From contig CM035308.1 in NCBI GenBank assembly GCA_002900995.3, forward strand, positions 2,852,001-2,916,000: a stretch of 64,000 bases of DNA, read 5' to 3'. Below are positions 35,901-48,113 of this stretch, one piece after another (the first letter of the stretch is position 1; every line of letters begins with the position of its first letter). A program made the position numbers and the translations under genes. The notes under the pieces were generated by a model. That model worked only from the letters and a program-made list of their open reading frames with translations, did not search any database and had not been told where the DNA came from. This DNA is from Ganoderma boninense (Eukaryota; Basidiomycota; Agaricomycetes; Polyporales; Polyporaceae).

Positions 35901-37463
35901 GCGCCGTACGATCCTGACCGCGAACTAAGCCGGATTAAAGAAGCATCCCCACGGGATCCATGCTGACTAGGGACATCGGAACGGAACTAGTCTAGTCACG
36001 TCTGCCCATACCTTCAAGTTTATCGCGATGCAACATGATACCGATCACCCGGCGGCCTATGGTTTGATTGTGCGTGATATACCCCTCCGCATACGTCCTT
36101 GGCAGGCTGAAAGAAGTCCAAAAGAGTTCCGAAAATGGTTTGACCTCCCTTCAAGGTGCACCAACTGTGGCTGCTATGCGGGTGCCCCATCCGAGCCCGA
36201 CGCCATCGCTGTCCAACCCTTACTAACCGCGAAGCATTTGGCTCCTCTCCACAGTCGCTTGTCACCTTCAAGTTCCGGCTTCTGTATACGCACCTCCCCA
36301 GTTTCGATACCCGCTGCCGAACCTTCACTTCACAGCCTTTGATACTGGAAGCCTGGATCCGTAGTGCGTCAATCAGAATCACTCTCAGCACGACGCCACA
36401 AACACTACCGCGCACGGTTCCTTCTCTTGATCGCCTCGCCCGAAAACCGCGTACTTCCTACGAAATATCTCGGCGGTTCTCTCAAAGCCCGCCGGCGCGC
36501 CACCTACGAGCGATGTTTCTTTGTAGGATCCGTTGCACAAATGTGCGCTTCGGACCATCTCTTTCTACGGTCTCCTTCCGGGAGTGTGTGATGCTCGGGC
36601 TCTTCTTGCTTACTGATGCCGCAGTCCACAGACGACCGATTGCATTCGATTCACGCCAACTGCGCAGGCGTACGCCTGGTACGACGTAGAGGATGCCGTC
36701 GTTTCTGTTTCCCCTCGTGTCTGGACTCTGGCTGCCAACTGTCCACCCTGGTTTTGGGCTCCTCTGTTACCGAAGGAATCTTATCTGTGCGATCGACACA
36801 CTCGTTCCTAGGAATTTCGGCACGTCTGCAGGGCAGGGGCGAGCTGTAGGGGGAGACCGCCTCGACATCCCACCTCCGTCGCTGGAGCCTACCTCTGCGG
36901 CGGCGCCCCGGAGGTTCTTGAGCTGGCTTCGTTCGCATGGGGTTCCTGTATCTGGTCTGGTGGTCCTTACGCCCGTGTACTATCTTTGTAGTTCATGCTG
37001 AGGCCGCTGTCTGTCTCTTATTCACTGTACGCTGTGGTTAGCATTTATGAACGGGAGCGATTCGTCGAACACGATGTCCCCTCGGCGCCGCCATCCGGAC
37101 GGTCGGCCTATAAAGCACTTACCGGAGGGAAGATGGGATTTGAGCTGGATAAGAACTCTAAATCAGACACCGGAGCGGCTGCTTGACGCCTGGACACGTC
37201 TCCCAGGCCGGGCGGATGCTACCCACAAACTTGTCCTCTAATTTCTGCTGCTGCTGCTGCCTTCCGACCGTACATAAAGCATGTCTAGCCTCCTGCCCCC
37301 ACGAAAGTCATCCCATACTCCCCACCCTTCCGCAGCACCACCGAGCACCGCCCTCAACAGACCTGCCTTCTTCGCTGTCCATCACCACTCCCCGCCCTCC
37401 CATTCCAAGCAGGCAGCCCACCGTCCTTCTCCCCTCACCACCATCCTCCATCCTCAAAGTAGT
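32967..37463. other. Right-arm interval between the candidate exon and gene B
   Basis: Contains the nearly identical blocks 33840-34340, 35200-35560 and 36364-36689, and the empty site of the MITE near 35190. No supported gene. Just upstream of gene B is a CT-rich leader, with a CTG repeat at 37246-37259. Confidence 0.4.
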
Positions 37464-38123
37464 ATGCCGCCTCTCAATCCCCGAGGCTCCGTACAGGCAG
37501 ACCCTGGGCTGCCTCTCTCGACAGACTGGCTCACGATCGCCGCCCTAGGCTGTTTTGGTGCGTATCTCATTCCCTCGCCCCTTCGCGGGCCATCTCCAAC
37601 TCCAATCCTTACGCACCTTCCATCCCCCCTCGGCTTCTTTTATTCTTGCCCGGCAGGTGTCTTCCTCGCCATCCTCGTCGCTTTCGGTCCCATCGACTCC
37701 ACGGTGTCACACTGGTGCACTCCCGACTCTGCGCCTTCCGACCGCCCTCAAACCGCTGCCGAGTCCTCTCCCCCCTGCCAGCATACGCACCGCCCTCACG
37801 GTCCGCTCGCCGCTCGCCGCGGCCTCGCACAGCCCGTCGCGTCCCTCCCCAGATACGGCGCATGCAGCTGCCAATGCAAGAGCACAACTCGGATGGCGGT
37901 CTCAGACAAGGCCTCGCGGATCTCGCAGGGTCATCCCCCTTCCCCGCCCCCGCCGCCGTACGCTAGGCACGCCCCGACAGGGCGTCTCGCGTATGCCAGT
38001 GGCGTTTCCAAGTCGGCCCCGCCGTTCTTCCTCCACACCTTCCGAGTCTGCCAGTTTCCCCGCCATCCCCACGGGCACTACCCCGCACTCGCAGTCACTC
38101 GGCGCGCCGCGGATCGGACGTGA
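37464..38123 (+). pseudogene. Family member B, right copy, frameshifted before the C-terminal motif
   Basis: Exons 37464-37557 and 37657 onward; 99 bp phase-1 intron (GTGCGT...CGGCAG). Exon 1 and the helix (DWLTIAALGCF joined to GVFLAILVAFG), ARRGLAQPVASLPR, the Cys cluster and RHAPTG all read in frame. Right after that the sequence has GACAGGGCGTC where the left copy has GACAGGCGTC. This single extra G moves the reading frame, giving an unrelated tail and a stop at 38121-38123, while the usual ARGPTATLLPVVW ending is still present in another frame up to 38169. It may be a null or altered allele, or a base error in the assembly. Confidence 0.65.
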
Positions 38124-41100
38124 TGGCGCTCGCGGACCGACCGCCACCTTATTGCCTGTGGTTTGGTGAGAGGGGGGGAGGGCTGAGAGAGAGAGTGCGT
38201 GATGCCGTCGTGTCTGGACACGAGATTACGCTTGGACGATTGGTAAGTTGTCAGGTCTATGTATGCGGCGCGGCTCGCCTCGTTGATCCCTCCGCCAATG
38301 TCACACTCACCACTTCCTCTGCTACCCAGTCTCACTTCCAATCTACACGATGTTTCGACGATGCAGTCGGCGGGCGACCGGGTGCTGTGCATCCTCGCCC
38401 CCCGCTGCCTTCCCATTCGTTCGTACCGATCGGCCCGACCTCCTCGCTCCCTGTGGTCCGCGCAGGAATGGTAGGACTCGACGGCTGGCTTCCGTCGAGC
38501 GGTCTACTAGACGCAGGAATCGAAGCTTTCGTCTATTTTCATGGCGTGTAGTCTTGGTTAGTCGTCGGCGTCCTTTAAGCCCTACACGTCTCTTCGTCTT
38601 CATCCATTCCGTGAGTCGTTCTCCCCTACGTACGGGATCCTTGTTCAAGTGCTGGCCACGGGTTCATCACTGTGCTCCGCCTGAGATGCGTCGAACCAAA
38701 ATTCTAATGGTAGTGTATTTTCTGTAAACGATATCAATGACATCAAAAGTACTGTCCGCGATGAACAGCAAACTGCCCCCGCAGTCTCCATTCCATACAG
38801 AAACGCAATCCCGACTGATCGGCGTGCCTCCGTTCAGAACCGTCCCAACTCTAGAGCAATGTGCGACCGCCCTGACCGAGTATCGAAGAAGGGGCCTGCT
38901 GTCAGGCAACTGGACCGATCGCCTCGGAAGAGGAGCCATCTAACTATAGCCCTGCTAGAGTAAGCTCGCCTCCAGTTGGAAGCCACTTGCTCGACTCGTG
39001 GCGTCGGATCGTCGGGCAAAACCACAGCCAACACACAACACACTTCGATCTCCCTCCGCCATGGGCTCAAAGTCATACGCATCAGACAGACGAACCTTGG
39101 AACCACCGTACTCGGCTTCTGGCCTCGAGCACTGGTATAGCCTACCCCGCGCGCGCGGCGCAATGCATCCGCCTATGTATTCTGCCTGCACTTTTCCCCC
39201 GGGCTGTGGGCTGCAGGTACCCCTCTGCCCTAGAGTCACAGTGCGATCCCCCGATGCCCAGAGCCCGTCCCCGGGCCATGCGCCTCCGCCTTGGCTCCTC
39301 CCACTGCTTCCCCTCCCCTCCCCCAGTGCGCCACCGTACTAGACCACGCCGTACGTCCGCAGCCGCCTGCCCGTACAGCACGAGACCAGGAATGCAGCCT
39401 GAGCTGGGATCTGAACTGAGGTCTGGGCCCAATAATGGCAAGTCAGTGGGTACGTGGCAGGTCCTGAGTCGTAAAACCTGTATCCGAATAATCTGAACGG
39501 CGGGTGGAAGGGGTCCAGCGTTTGTTGGGGCGGGGGGCGATCATGGCGTCTCGTTCCCGCGTTAATGCAGCGGGGACAGATCGCTGATGCCATCTGCTCC
39601 CCTTGCGCGACGGACATATTCTTCCATACTTCATGGTCAGTCACAGAGCAGACGCGCGCGCATACCTTCCAAGAAGGACGGCTCGGACGAGGCGATGCTG
39701 CGATGCTTCAGGCTTGCTTCGGGAAGGCAGAGTCGGACCTGCTCCGTCGGATGGCTCCATGGGATCTACATGTCGGAGTTAGCACGCGAAGATAAGGGAG
39801 AGTTTACGAAGCGTCGACACCGCACTGCAAGAAGTGTCGGGACATCCGAGTCGCCCGAGTCCCGCCGGGAGGACATCTATTCACCTCGTGGCTGGTGAAC
39901 GTCCAGCGACGAGCGAGAAACCTTGTTTGCGATGCGAGAGTGGAATCGGCAATGCTAGTTTCAGACTGGGTGCCATCCGGCCTGGCAGGCCGATATTACC
40001 AAGGACGCGCACCCTCGCGCACCGTGATCGGCAACTTTTCATGGCCTTCCACGCAGCGGGGGGAGATATATTGCGCTCTATCGCCGGTAAGAGACGTCAG
40101 CGTGTAAGTATACAGATGTCGCTCGAGCCCGGCATTGCAGTGGGACTGCAGATGCCAGAGTGGCGAGCAGGATCATCGTCAACATCTCCAGATGTTCATC
40201 TGAGCAGAATATCGTAGTTGTATCAGTTCACGTTTTGAAGGCCCGGTCAAAAATATCAAAATACGGAACCTTTGGGTAGATGTTGTGTCTCGAGATGAAA
40301 GGAACCAAACAGCGAGTAGTGTGGGCGCTTGAGTGGTCGATGCGAATTAGGCATGACTCAGCATGTCACACCGGCCTCGTCACTTCAAGTTTCCCTGGCG
40401 GCCGTCGTCCGAGTATCTCGAACCACCCCCATGATCCTCATCGTTCGCATCGTCTTCGTCATACATACATGTCTATGCTGTCTGCGCACATATCCATCAC
40501 ATCGATGCCGAAAGCTTCCATAGAACCCCTTCAAACTCAACACTGCGAGCCTGAGTGTGAAATCTGCTGATTTAGACGTTATACGGGATACAGTCATGCA
40601 TTTGATGGAGGCTCTCACATCACGTACGTCTACAGTTTAATAGTACAAGTACAAGGCAGACGAGTGACCTTCGCACATACTCGTACATGCCACGTAGGCT
40701 GCACGGCTGGCGCCCTCGAAGACATGTGCCACCCAATGAAACCCTCGCGGACCCACTCGTATCAAACCTCCGGTACGTCCCATCGGCGTATATGCCCCAT
40801 GTAGCTGCGCAATCTGCAGATCGCCATCGATTGCAGTATTGGGTTGCAATTGAATGTGGTTGGGGACTCGCCGGGGGAGAGCGAAGCTCGGAAGAGCACC
40901 CAAGTTCCGCCTCCAGGGATGCACTCGCAGCAAAGTGAATGTCGTGGCTTCCTTGGATGGTGGCACAATGCTGTCGTAGTATCTGGTTATGTCGTCGCAT
41001 TGTCGTTCCTAAGGACATCAGTGGGCCGGAGGCTTGGCAAAGGCCGCTGCATGCGGACTGTGCGTTGGCCCTCGGCCTCGGGCCGTCCGAGCGTTTCGAG

Positions 41101-41717
41101 TGTTAGCACGTTACCAGGGCGTGACTTAGGCTCAGTCCACCTGGCAACGAGCTGGAGGTGATATTCTCGGGTATGACGTTGTGTGAGGCTGTGAAGCGGC
41201 TTCCAGCTCGGTGAGTGTACATAGTTGGAGCCGGCCGCGGAGCCTCCCGTTTTTCTTATTGTGTTGCGCCTCTGTGTGGGACCGGTTATTCCTGTACATA
41301 CTCTCTCCTTGGTGGGAAGGAACTGCTATGCGCATTTGAAAGTCGGCAGAGGCCCTACTAGCCTCGCCGTTACCACGTTCAAGTTGAGAATTTGCATTTG
41401 TTCCTAACCATATTATCCACTGGCAGGGTTAACGCGTGGACCACGCCCTCGCTCAGAACGTGCCGACAATGCATGTCAAGCCCACTGTGGCCGTAGACAT
41501 TTGCGACTCAGCGGGTCCCTGGAGCCTACCCTACGGAGGAGGGGTCAGCAAATGCCGATCGCGATGACCAATCGACACGATCTATAGTATTTGCGCTAAT
41601 TTACGACCAGGGCGGACGACGTGCGGCCTAACAGTGTCCTGTATGGGCCCTGCCATTATCAATGCTGCTTGATTTCTTGTGCGTGTGCATTCCGAATGGT
41701 TCTCGTCAGCGTTATAT
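38124..41717. other. Right-arm interval between genes B and the 41.7 kb insertion
   Basis: Counterpart of about 4130-7742. A segment near 39420-39680 does not align with the left arm. Overlapping frames on both strands, none supported by motifs or triplet-only indels. Confidence 0.4.
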
Positions 41718-42946
41718 TGAACAAAATTTTCAGGCTCGCTTCGCCACGTGCAGTTGAAACGCTGCGGTGGGAGGGATATGACTTCGGAGCGGAACAGGCA
41801 CAGCGCTCCGTGGACGTTTGCTGGACGTCCTCTCGGGCTGTATTTTCACTGTGGCCACGAAGCATGAAGATCAAGTCATGTCGCCATGTACGTGCCGCTT
41901 CCATGTCTCGATGGCACCAACGTCACACACAAGTGCGTCTCCAAACAGATCCGGCAATCTGCGATGTTGGCATGCCACATACACGGTGTGGCATTCATTC
42001 ATCCGCAAAACCCCTTCGTCATCGCGGTCGATGCTACCAACAACACGACATACAAGCTCCTGCTCGGAGTGTGGGTCGGCGGCAGCCACACTGCCCGAGC
42101 TCCGGAGCTGCCATGTATCGTTCTCACGTTAATGCGTTCCCACCCCTGCGCCACACCCACAGAACATTCGTCCTCTCGTCCACTTCCAACATCAAGACAC
42201 GCCTCTGCGCGCAAGCACGCACATCCCATCGGACGACATTGCAGTGCAGCAGTCCAAGTCCGCTGGGCCACCGTCAGCTTTGTCCGTTGAACAGACTCGG
42301 CAGGCGTAATGCGCGGGCGCGCGCCTCTGTCTCCCGCAGGAGGGGTGATGCTCTCGAGCATTCCTCATATTTCGAAGCTGCCACAGGTCCGTAGATGATC
42401 CCCTTCGATTCGCGCCGAACGCTCACCACAATTGCACAGATGCCGATCGAGTTTCATGCCCAGCAGACGCGGCGGACTCCCGGCCGCGTCTACGGCGTAC
42501 TCTCACTCGCATCTACGGCGTACTGCAAGTACGACTGTCCTATCCCGCCCGCGCGTACTCGCCGCTCCACCCACATTGCTTGCCTCTCGGGTCGCCACAC
42601 ACCGCTCCTTGCCTCACGACCCTCGTGCGCGCAGGCGTTCTGAGCAGGACACCGCTTGCGCCCTGTTTCGCCGCTTTCATAGGGCCGTCATCCGCCTCGT
42701 TTGTTGGCTTCTGGACCTCTGGGAGAGAGATGCGATGCGGCGTCATACTGTTCTGTTCGGGACGTCGGAGGCCTGATTATCACCGCGGTCATTCGGTCAC
42801 CTGCTCTCCCGTGAAGCCGATCCTGATCACACAGGAGAGGAGGCTTGAGCTTCTTCGACGCGCGTTCGACGGGTCGAACTGGTGAGTCCGGCCGGCCGGG
42901 CAAGCCGCAGAGGGAACCTGTTCCCGGATTCCCATCCTCTGGGTCC
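41718..42946. other. Right-only segment of about 1.2 kb
   Basis: Left arm has only about 42 bases between the same flanks (GAACAAAA and GGGTCCGGAG). The segment has a 257-codon open frame entering from the flank (41621-42394), an overlapping frame 41886-42290 with protein-like stretches (HKCVSKQIRQSAML, PFVIAVDATNNTTYKLL), and a possible donor at 42881 (GTGAGT). It could be a captured gene piece, an insertion, or a segment deleted from the left copy. No terminal repeats found and no homologue recognised. Confidence 0.4.
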
Positions 42947-43540
42947 GGAGTTCGCGCTGTGTCTGACGTCTGTGCATGTTAGTCCGGTCTAAATGTAGGG
43001 GCTCGTCTCGTGGCTTGTCTTAAAAATTATGTTTGCGGCTTGTTCAATGTGGACTGTGCTGCTGCTGCTGCGGTCTGAGTACATGTCGAAACGAAGACAA
43101 TGGCCCGAAGGCAATGCGCCGACGCGTGAGGCCGCGGGGGCCCGTGCCGCCGGCACCCGGTCTGCAGGAGATATGGCGGAGGTAGGTTGGCCCCTTGAAC
43201 CGAATAAGGACTGGAGTCCGAGGTGGGAGAAACCTCCATGGCGCCCGGACAGGGTGGAGTCTCCGAAGTCGGATGGCGGGCTTGGTCACATCCATGTTCC
43301 TCCCATCCTCTCTTGTCACAGTCACTGCCGCTGCGTACTACTACATAAACCATGACACGCTCTCTCCTTTCAGTGCGCAGACTCCAGTCCATCGAGGACC
43401 ACGCCCCACACTGCGCCCAGCATACCGCCCTCCTTCTCTACTCCTGCATATCCAGTCACCCCGCTACGCCCCACGCACCCCTCTCGCCGCCAGGCAACCA
43501 TCCTTCTCAACTCTTCGTCATCCCCATTCCCCGCAAGATC

Positions 43541-44190
43541 ATGGCACCACTTGCTCCCCGATCCTCCGGACACGAGGACCAGGGCATCTCGCCCGAGCTC
43601 ATGATCGCCATTGGAGGTCTCTTCGGTACGTCGCCCATTAACTTACTGTTGCCATCTTCGACGTCAATCCTCACGCGATTGCGTTCCTCCTCCTCCCCTT
43701 CCTTTCCTCCTGGCTTCGTTCATCTCTACCAGCCGTCTTCCTCCTCGTCATCCTTTTCGGCTTCTGCCTCCCCGCCCCCGCGGATCGCCGTCCCGACCAA
43801 CAGCGCGCCCACGCGTCCCCAGGCTGCAGCCACCGCCGCCTCGGGCCCGCACCGCGGGGCGGCCTCGCGCTGCCCGTCGCGTCGCTCCCCAGGTGCCCGG
43901 CCTGCCAGAATGCGCATTCCGCGAGCGAGAAAGCCTCGCGTGCCCCGCAGGAGTCGATCCGTCCTCCAGCGGCACCTCCCTCGCCGAACGTGAACGTTAA
44001 CACGCGGAGGCACGCCCCGACAGGCGGCGTCTCGCGCCTCTCCTCCCAGTCCCAACGTTCCGGCATTCCTCCTTTCCCCACGGCTGAGCTGACTGCTATA
44101 TCGTTGGCACCGCCGCCCGGCCGGATGTCCATGTCGATGGTTTACGGAGCTCGCGGGCCCACTGCCACTTTACGGCCGGCGGTGTGGTAA
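43541..44190 (+). CDS. Small single-pass membrane protein, family member A, right copy
   Basis: Exons 43541-43625 (85 bp) and 43733-44190; 107 bp phase-1 intron (GTACGT...ACCAG) inside the helix; 180 residues. Exon 1 is identical in protein sequence to the left copy. The helix LMIAIGGLF joined to AVFLLVILFGF is followed by RGGLALPVASLPR, CPAC, RHAPTG and ARGPTATLRPAVW at the C-terminus. Differences from the left copy are substitutions and one 6 bp in-frame insertion (NVNVNT against NANT). Function unknown. Confidence 0.75.
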
Positions 44191-45041
44191 GGCGGGCGGC
44201 ATCGAGCGAGCGTCTCGAGTCGTACATAGACGTCGCCGGGCTCTTCTGTGCCTCGAGCACGACGTCACCAGAGTTGTCGCGGTCGGCCGCTCTATGTCCT
44301 CGTTGTCAGATAAGTACTGGGTATCATGACGCTCGTCCGGTCGCTTTCTCGGCGCAACATCTCCGCACTCGTCCGGTGCTATTGTGTTTGTTTTTCGGTG
44401 CTTGGCCATTCCGCATGAGCACGTCCGTAGTTGAGTAAGGAATAGAAGCAGTCCGTTCGAGTGTGTACGTTACATTACACGTAAATTGACCGGTCACGTC
44501 GTGACGCAATCCTTGAATCCGCTGGGATGTTTTCACCGCCCACTCGAGTGCGCTCCGGGTTTATCACTCTCATCGCATGGACGTGTTCCTCTGCCGGCCA
44601 TCCCACAGTGTCCCGCCAAGAATGAGCCAGTGCACGGCCCCAGTGCTTCTCGCGCGCCCCACGGCGATTGCGCTCGCGGACGTGCTCACGCGACTGCGTC
44701 CCCACTGCGTTGCGGAAGGCTGAATGACTGTTCGTTCTGGTGTTCGATCGGTGAGCCCATGGGTCGGAGTTGGCGAACTACTCAGGTAAGAATCTAAGTA
44801 TAGACTCAGCGGTCTGTCTTCTCGGCTCCCTTGCTCGCGTCCGGGCGGGCCCACGCCCGGGCAGTTCCCTGCGCCCGCTCCACACCACACTGCTGCCCAG
44901 ACCGCCGGGCCACACCAGACGGATCGTCAAAGCTTCACACGCCGAGGAACGTCCCCCACCTCCCACCTCCATCTCACGCCCGCATGCCCCCGCATATACG
45001 CGTAGCGCAGTCCCTCCACAGACCATAGACCGCGCGGCTGA

Positions 45042-45065
45042 CTCGGACTCGGACTCGGACTCGGA
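45042..45065. repeat. CTCGGA/TCCGAG microsatellite, 4 copies
   Basis: Right-arm partner of 1963-1992, one unit shorter. Confidence 0.9.
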
Positions 45066-45576
45066 TGCATCCCCCATTCCTCTGTCGAAGACGCGCCGCT
45101 TCTAGGCTGCCTGCGCACGGCACCCACGCGGCCGCGCTCAGTGAGCCAAACCTAAGCACCAGGCCCTAGCTGCAGACTTCGTTCCACGGCGGGCCGCTCA
45201 GACTACTTACTTACCTACTTACCCGCCTTCGACCACAGCCACTCTCGGACTCCGACGCGAAGCGTACGCGTGAGACCGAGGACCATCCGAGTCGGTGGTT
45301 CGGTGGAGCAAGGACGGCCCCAGGCTTGCGCGCAGCTCTAGACAGCGAACAGCGAATTGGGATACCGCTGCCTCGGGCGCGAGCTCGAGGGCAGAGGGCG
45401 GAGGGTGGGCTCGCGCCACGGCCCCGCGCGCGCGAGTAACCTCCGGATCCTGGACGCATCCCGAGTGCTGACGAGAGAATAGAGAATAGACGCGACATGG
45501 GCGTGATCCGCAGGGCTGACTGTCCTGTGCACTCCCACAGCTGTCGGAGAGAAGCGCAAGCAAGCAAGGAAGGGCG

Positions 45577-45598
45577 CGGGCGGGCGGGCGGGCGGGCG
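45577..45598. repeat. CGGG tetranucleotide repeat
   Basis: About five and a half CGGG units. The left arm (about 1405-1425) has only a short degenerate CCCGCCC stretch, so this is a repeat expansion in one copy. Confidence 0.85.
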
Positions 45599-47073
45599 TG
45601 TGTTGCCCACTCGGATGGCTCTGTCTGGCGCGGCGAAGCAGTCAGTCGTCGGCCGCGGTGGGGGCGGCGGTTACAGTGCGGACGAACGGCCCCTCCCCCA
45701 ACACACGTAACTCGTTTGTTGGGTTCTCGCATGAGAGGTGCTCAGACGTGCACCGCCCACGGGTGTAGCCGCGCGGGGACTCGCGCGACCAACGGTGTGG
45801 GCTGGTACAGCACCCGCGGAACCTCAGGCCTCAGGCCTCGACCTCAACGACCAGCACCAGAGGGAGGCCCATCACGGACTCAAGGAGTCCTCCGAGGACA
45901 GCGCGAACGGGCCGGCGGGGTGGGGCCCCGGGAACGTGGCCCTGGGATTCCGCGTACGTATGTAGCTGGCTGTGCGACCGATGGATGACAGGGGTTCGAC
46001 GCGAATTCCGTGGATGGAACGCGACTGACTGCGCGGGCCACTGCTCGCGCCGGCTGCACGTCGGACCCTTGCCTAGGTGCCTACCTATTCATTCATCAGC
46101 GAAAGTGGGGTGCGAGCAGGGACAGCAGGGTCCGACATGTCGAAGTTCGAGCCCGAGTCCGCCGAGAGACATGAAACGCGCTCCACGATCCATCTGCACA
46201 GACAACACTGTGCGTGCGCGCGAGGTCCGCGAGCCGAGCGGACCGTCCGTCTCGTAAAACGGGAAGGGGGGCACGGAGCATTGGAAGATTCGCTCGGCCG
46301 CTCAGCGCTCAGGAAGCAGCCCCATGCCGTAAGCGGGGCCCTGCACAGTCCACACCGAACGCCGCCCCGCAAGAGGCGGCAGCAGTATGTTACTTACGCA
46401 AGGCGCGCTTGCAGTTGCGCCTGAAACATACATGTTCAGTCGCGAGTCCACACTTCTGGGTAAGGCCTTCTCTTACGGGTTCACGGCATAATCGTGTAAT
46501 TATAAGGTTGACGTACCGTCTTCGCAGCACCCCAAAAGTGCCTTGCCATATACGGACGGGTACCCTCATGTCAATGTGCGACGGTTTCGCCAGACGCAAC
46601 CTTCAGAGGAGGGGTCGAACCAGGGAACCGCGTACGTACAAGGATATGGTTGTTGGAGACAAGGAACGGTCGGCTCTCGAAGGGGGAAGGTCATATGTTT
46701 GCCTTGTCAGCGTGAGGGCGAAAAAAACTTACATGATCATCCGGGGTGCTCGTAAAAGCTTTTCCTCCAAAGCGGTGTAATGTTGAGGTTAAGTTCGAGG
46801 GTCGCGGCGGACTGAATTGACAATGGGAATGGCGGAGGACTGAGCACAATTGGTCTGTCGGCAGGGCACTGGTCGGAGGTCGCGGGGCTGATAGGACGAC
46901 CTGATTCGCTGGCGGAGTCTGCATAGTCCGCCGGGAGCTGTGAGCGGAGCTCCAGGCCTCTCTGGTCACCTGGCGTTCCGTTTTTGAAAGCGTCAAGAAC
47001 CTTGGGATAGCCGGGAAGGGCTCATTGGGGCGTGGAACGGCGGACCTGAAAATTTCCTGGGTTGCACCGCTTA

Positions 47074-47456
47074 CAGTGCCTTGCATAATTGCGTGAACGC
47101 GCCGAAAAATTCCTGCAGGCGCCTATATGCTCGCCTACCAAATCAGGACGCCTGGGAAGCTTCAGAAGCGAGTTGGTGACCTTGATGTGACATGTCTCTT
47201 GGATGGCATGGGTGCCTCCCGAAGCAGCTGAGGGCCCAAATGGTACACTAGGAGGCCCGTTGAGAACCACTGAGCTCTCCAGGAAGTAGACAAGCGTGGG
47301 GGACAAGGGGAACAGTCAGGCTGAAGTTACGACCAGGAGAGGCGCACAGGCGGCGTTGGCGTTGCATGTGACCGTGATCCATCCGCATTTGGTAGGCGAG
47401 GTATAAGCGCCTGCTGGGGATTTTTCGGCGCGTTCACGCAATTATGCAAGGCACTG
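47074..47456. mobile_element. Tc1/mariner-type MITE (copy 2)
   Basis: 383 bp, same inverted termini as the copy at 10787 (CAGTGCCTTGCATAATTG at both ends) and high internal similarity in the same orientation. Flanked by TA at 47072-47073 and 47457-47458. Some internal differences, including the region replacing GTTAAAACCTG, show the copies are not recent duplicates of each other. Confidence 0.92.
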
Positions 47457-48075
47457 TAGTCTAGTCTCAGGCTTTGCCATTGCCAAGAGGAAAACCCAGG
47501 GCCATAGAAGACGAGCCATTTCACGTCAGAGACGGCGAGCATAAATGACAAGGCGGGCGGGTGGCGGGTGGCAAATTGAAAGTGGGCAGAGAAGCTGAAG
47601 GACAGCGGCAGCCATCCGAGCCGCGACGCTGGCGACCTGTTCCCGATTAGGTATACCTAGCGCTGGACTGATCACGTCATCATACCAGTCACCTGGCACT
47701 CGGCGCCTCCCTTTGTGCTCACATCTTCCGGGCTTCCGAGGGACCATCGCAGCAGTCCGCAAGACCCCTTTCGCTCTCCCCACTCTCGCGCGGCGACCAC
47801 GGGGACCATTACGTCCCACGAGCGACCTTCATAGCCACTATACGCTGCGATTCAGGTCCGGCAGGGTCCAGCGTTGTCGGGCGCGGCCTCTGGTAGCGCT
47901 CCGCGTCCTATTACACGCACTCCGGGCGGACGGGGCGCATACAGGCGAGGGAAATTTGACACGGCTGGGGCCCCATGACTAGGCACAAAAGCTGTCCTCG
48001 GTTTCATGGTGCACAAGCACCCTGAACGGGAAGCTCGGAATCCACCACAGGTCAGCCCGAATGTTTGTCACCCGA

Positions 48076-48113
48076 GCTGCTGATGAGCAGGCTGCATCCT
48101 GCTCATCAGCAGC
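48076..48113. repeat. Perfect 16 bp inverted repeat with 6-base loop
   Basis: GCTGCTGATGAGCAGG, loop CTGCAT, then its exact reverse complement. Can fold as a hairpin in DNA or RNA. It lies in an area without a supported gene, so its role is unknown; the footprint of a small palindromic element is one option. Confidence 0.85.

Larger units (their letters stand above)
23446..46577 (-). repeat. Right arm of the ~23 kb imperfect inverted repeat
   Basis: Reverse-complement counterpart of 32-22937. It lacks the MITE at 10787-11168 and the two left-only insertions near 18.2-18.8 kb. It has its own extra segments at about 25996-26620 and 41718-42946. Beyond 46577 the sequence continues without a break into single-copy DNA, so this contig holds the junction between the repeated and single-copy parts. 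Confidence 0.9.
44191..46577. other. Gene-poor outer part of right arm
   Basis: Counterpart of 32-2835. It contains the four-copy TCCGAG repeat and a CGGG repeat absent from the left arm. No supported gene. Confidence 0.45.

Noticed and set aside
42790..42885. Short frame with ITQERRLELLRRAFDG that recalls the first helix of a homeodomain, hinting at a mating-type HD locus
   Set aside because: No WFxNxR recognition helix or flanking HD1/HD2 gene anywhere in the window, and the frame is in a segment found in one copy only.
32..46577. Pheromone/receptor (mating-type B) locus, suggested by two very different alleles
   Set aside because: No CaaX-ending small ORFs with precursor features and no seven-helix receptor were found.
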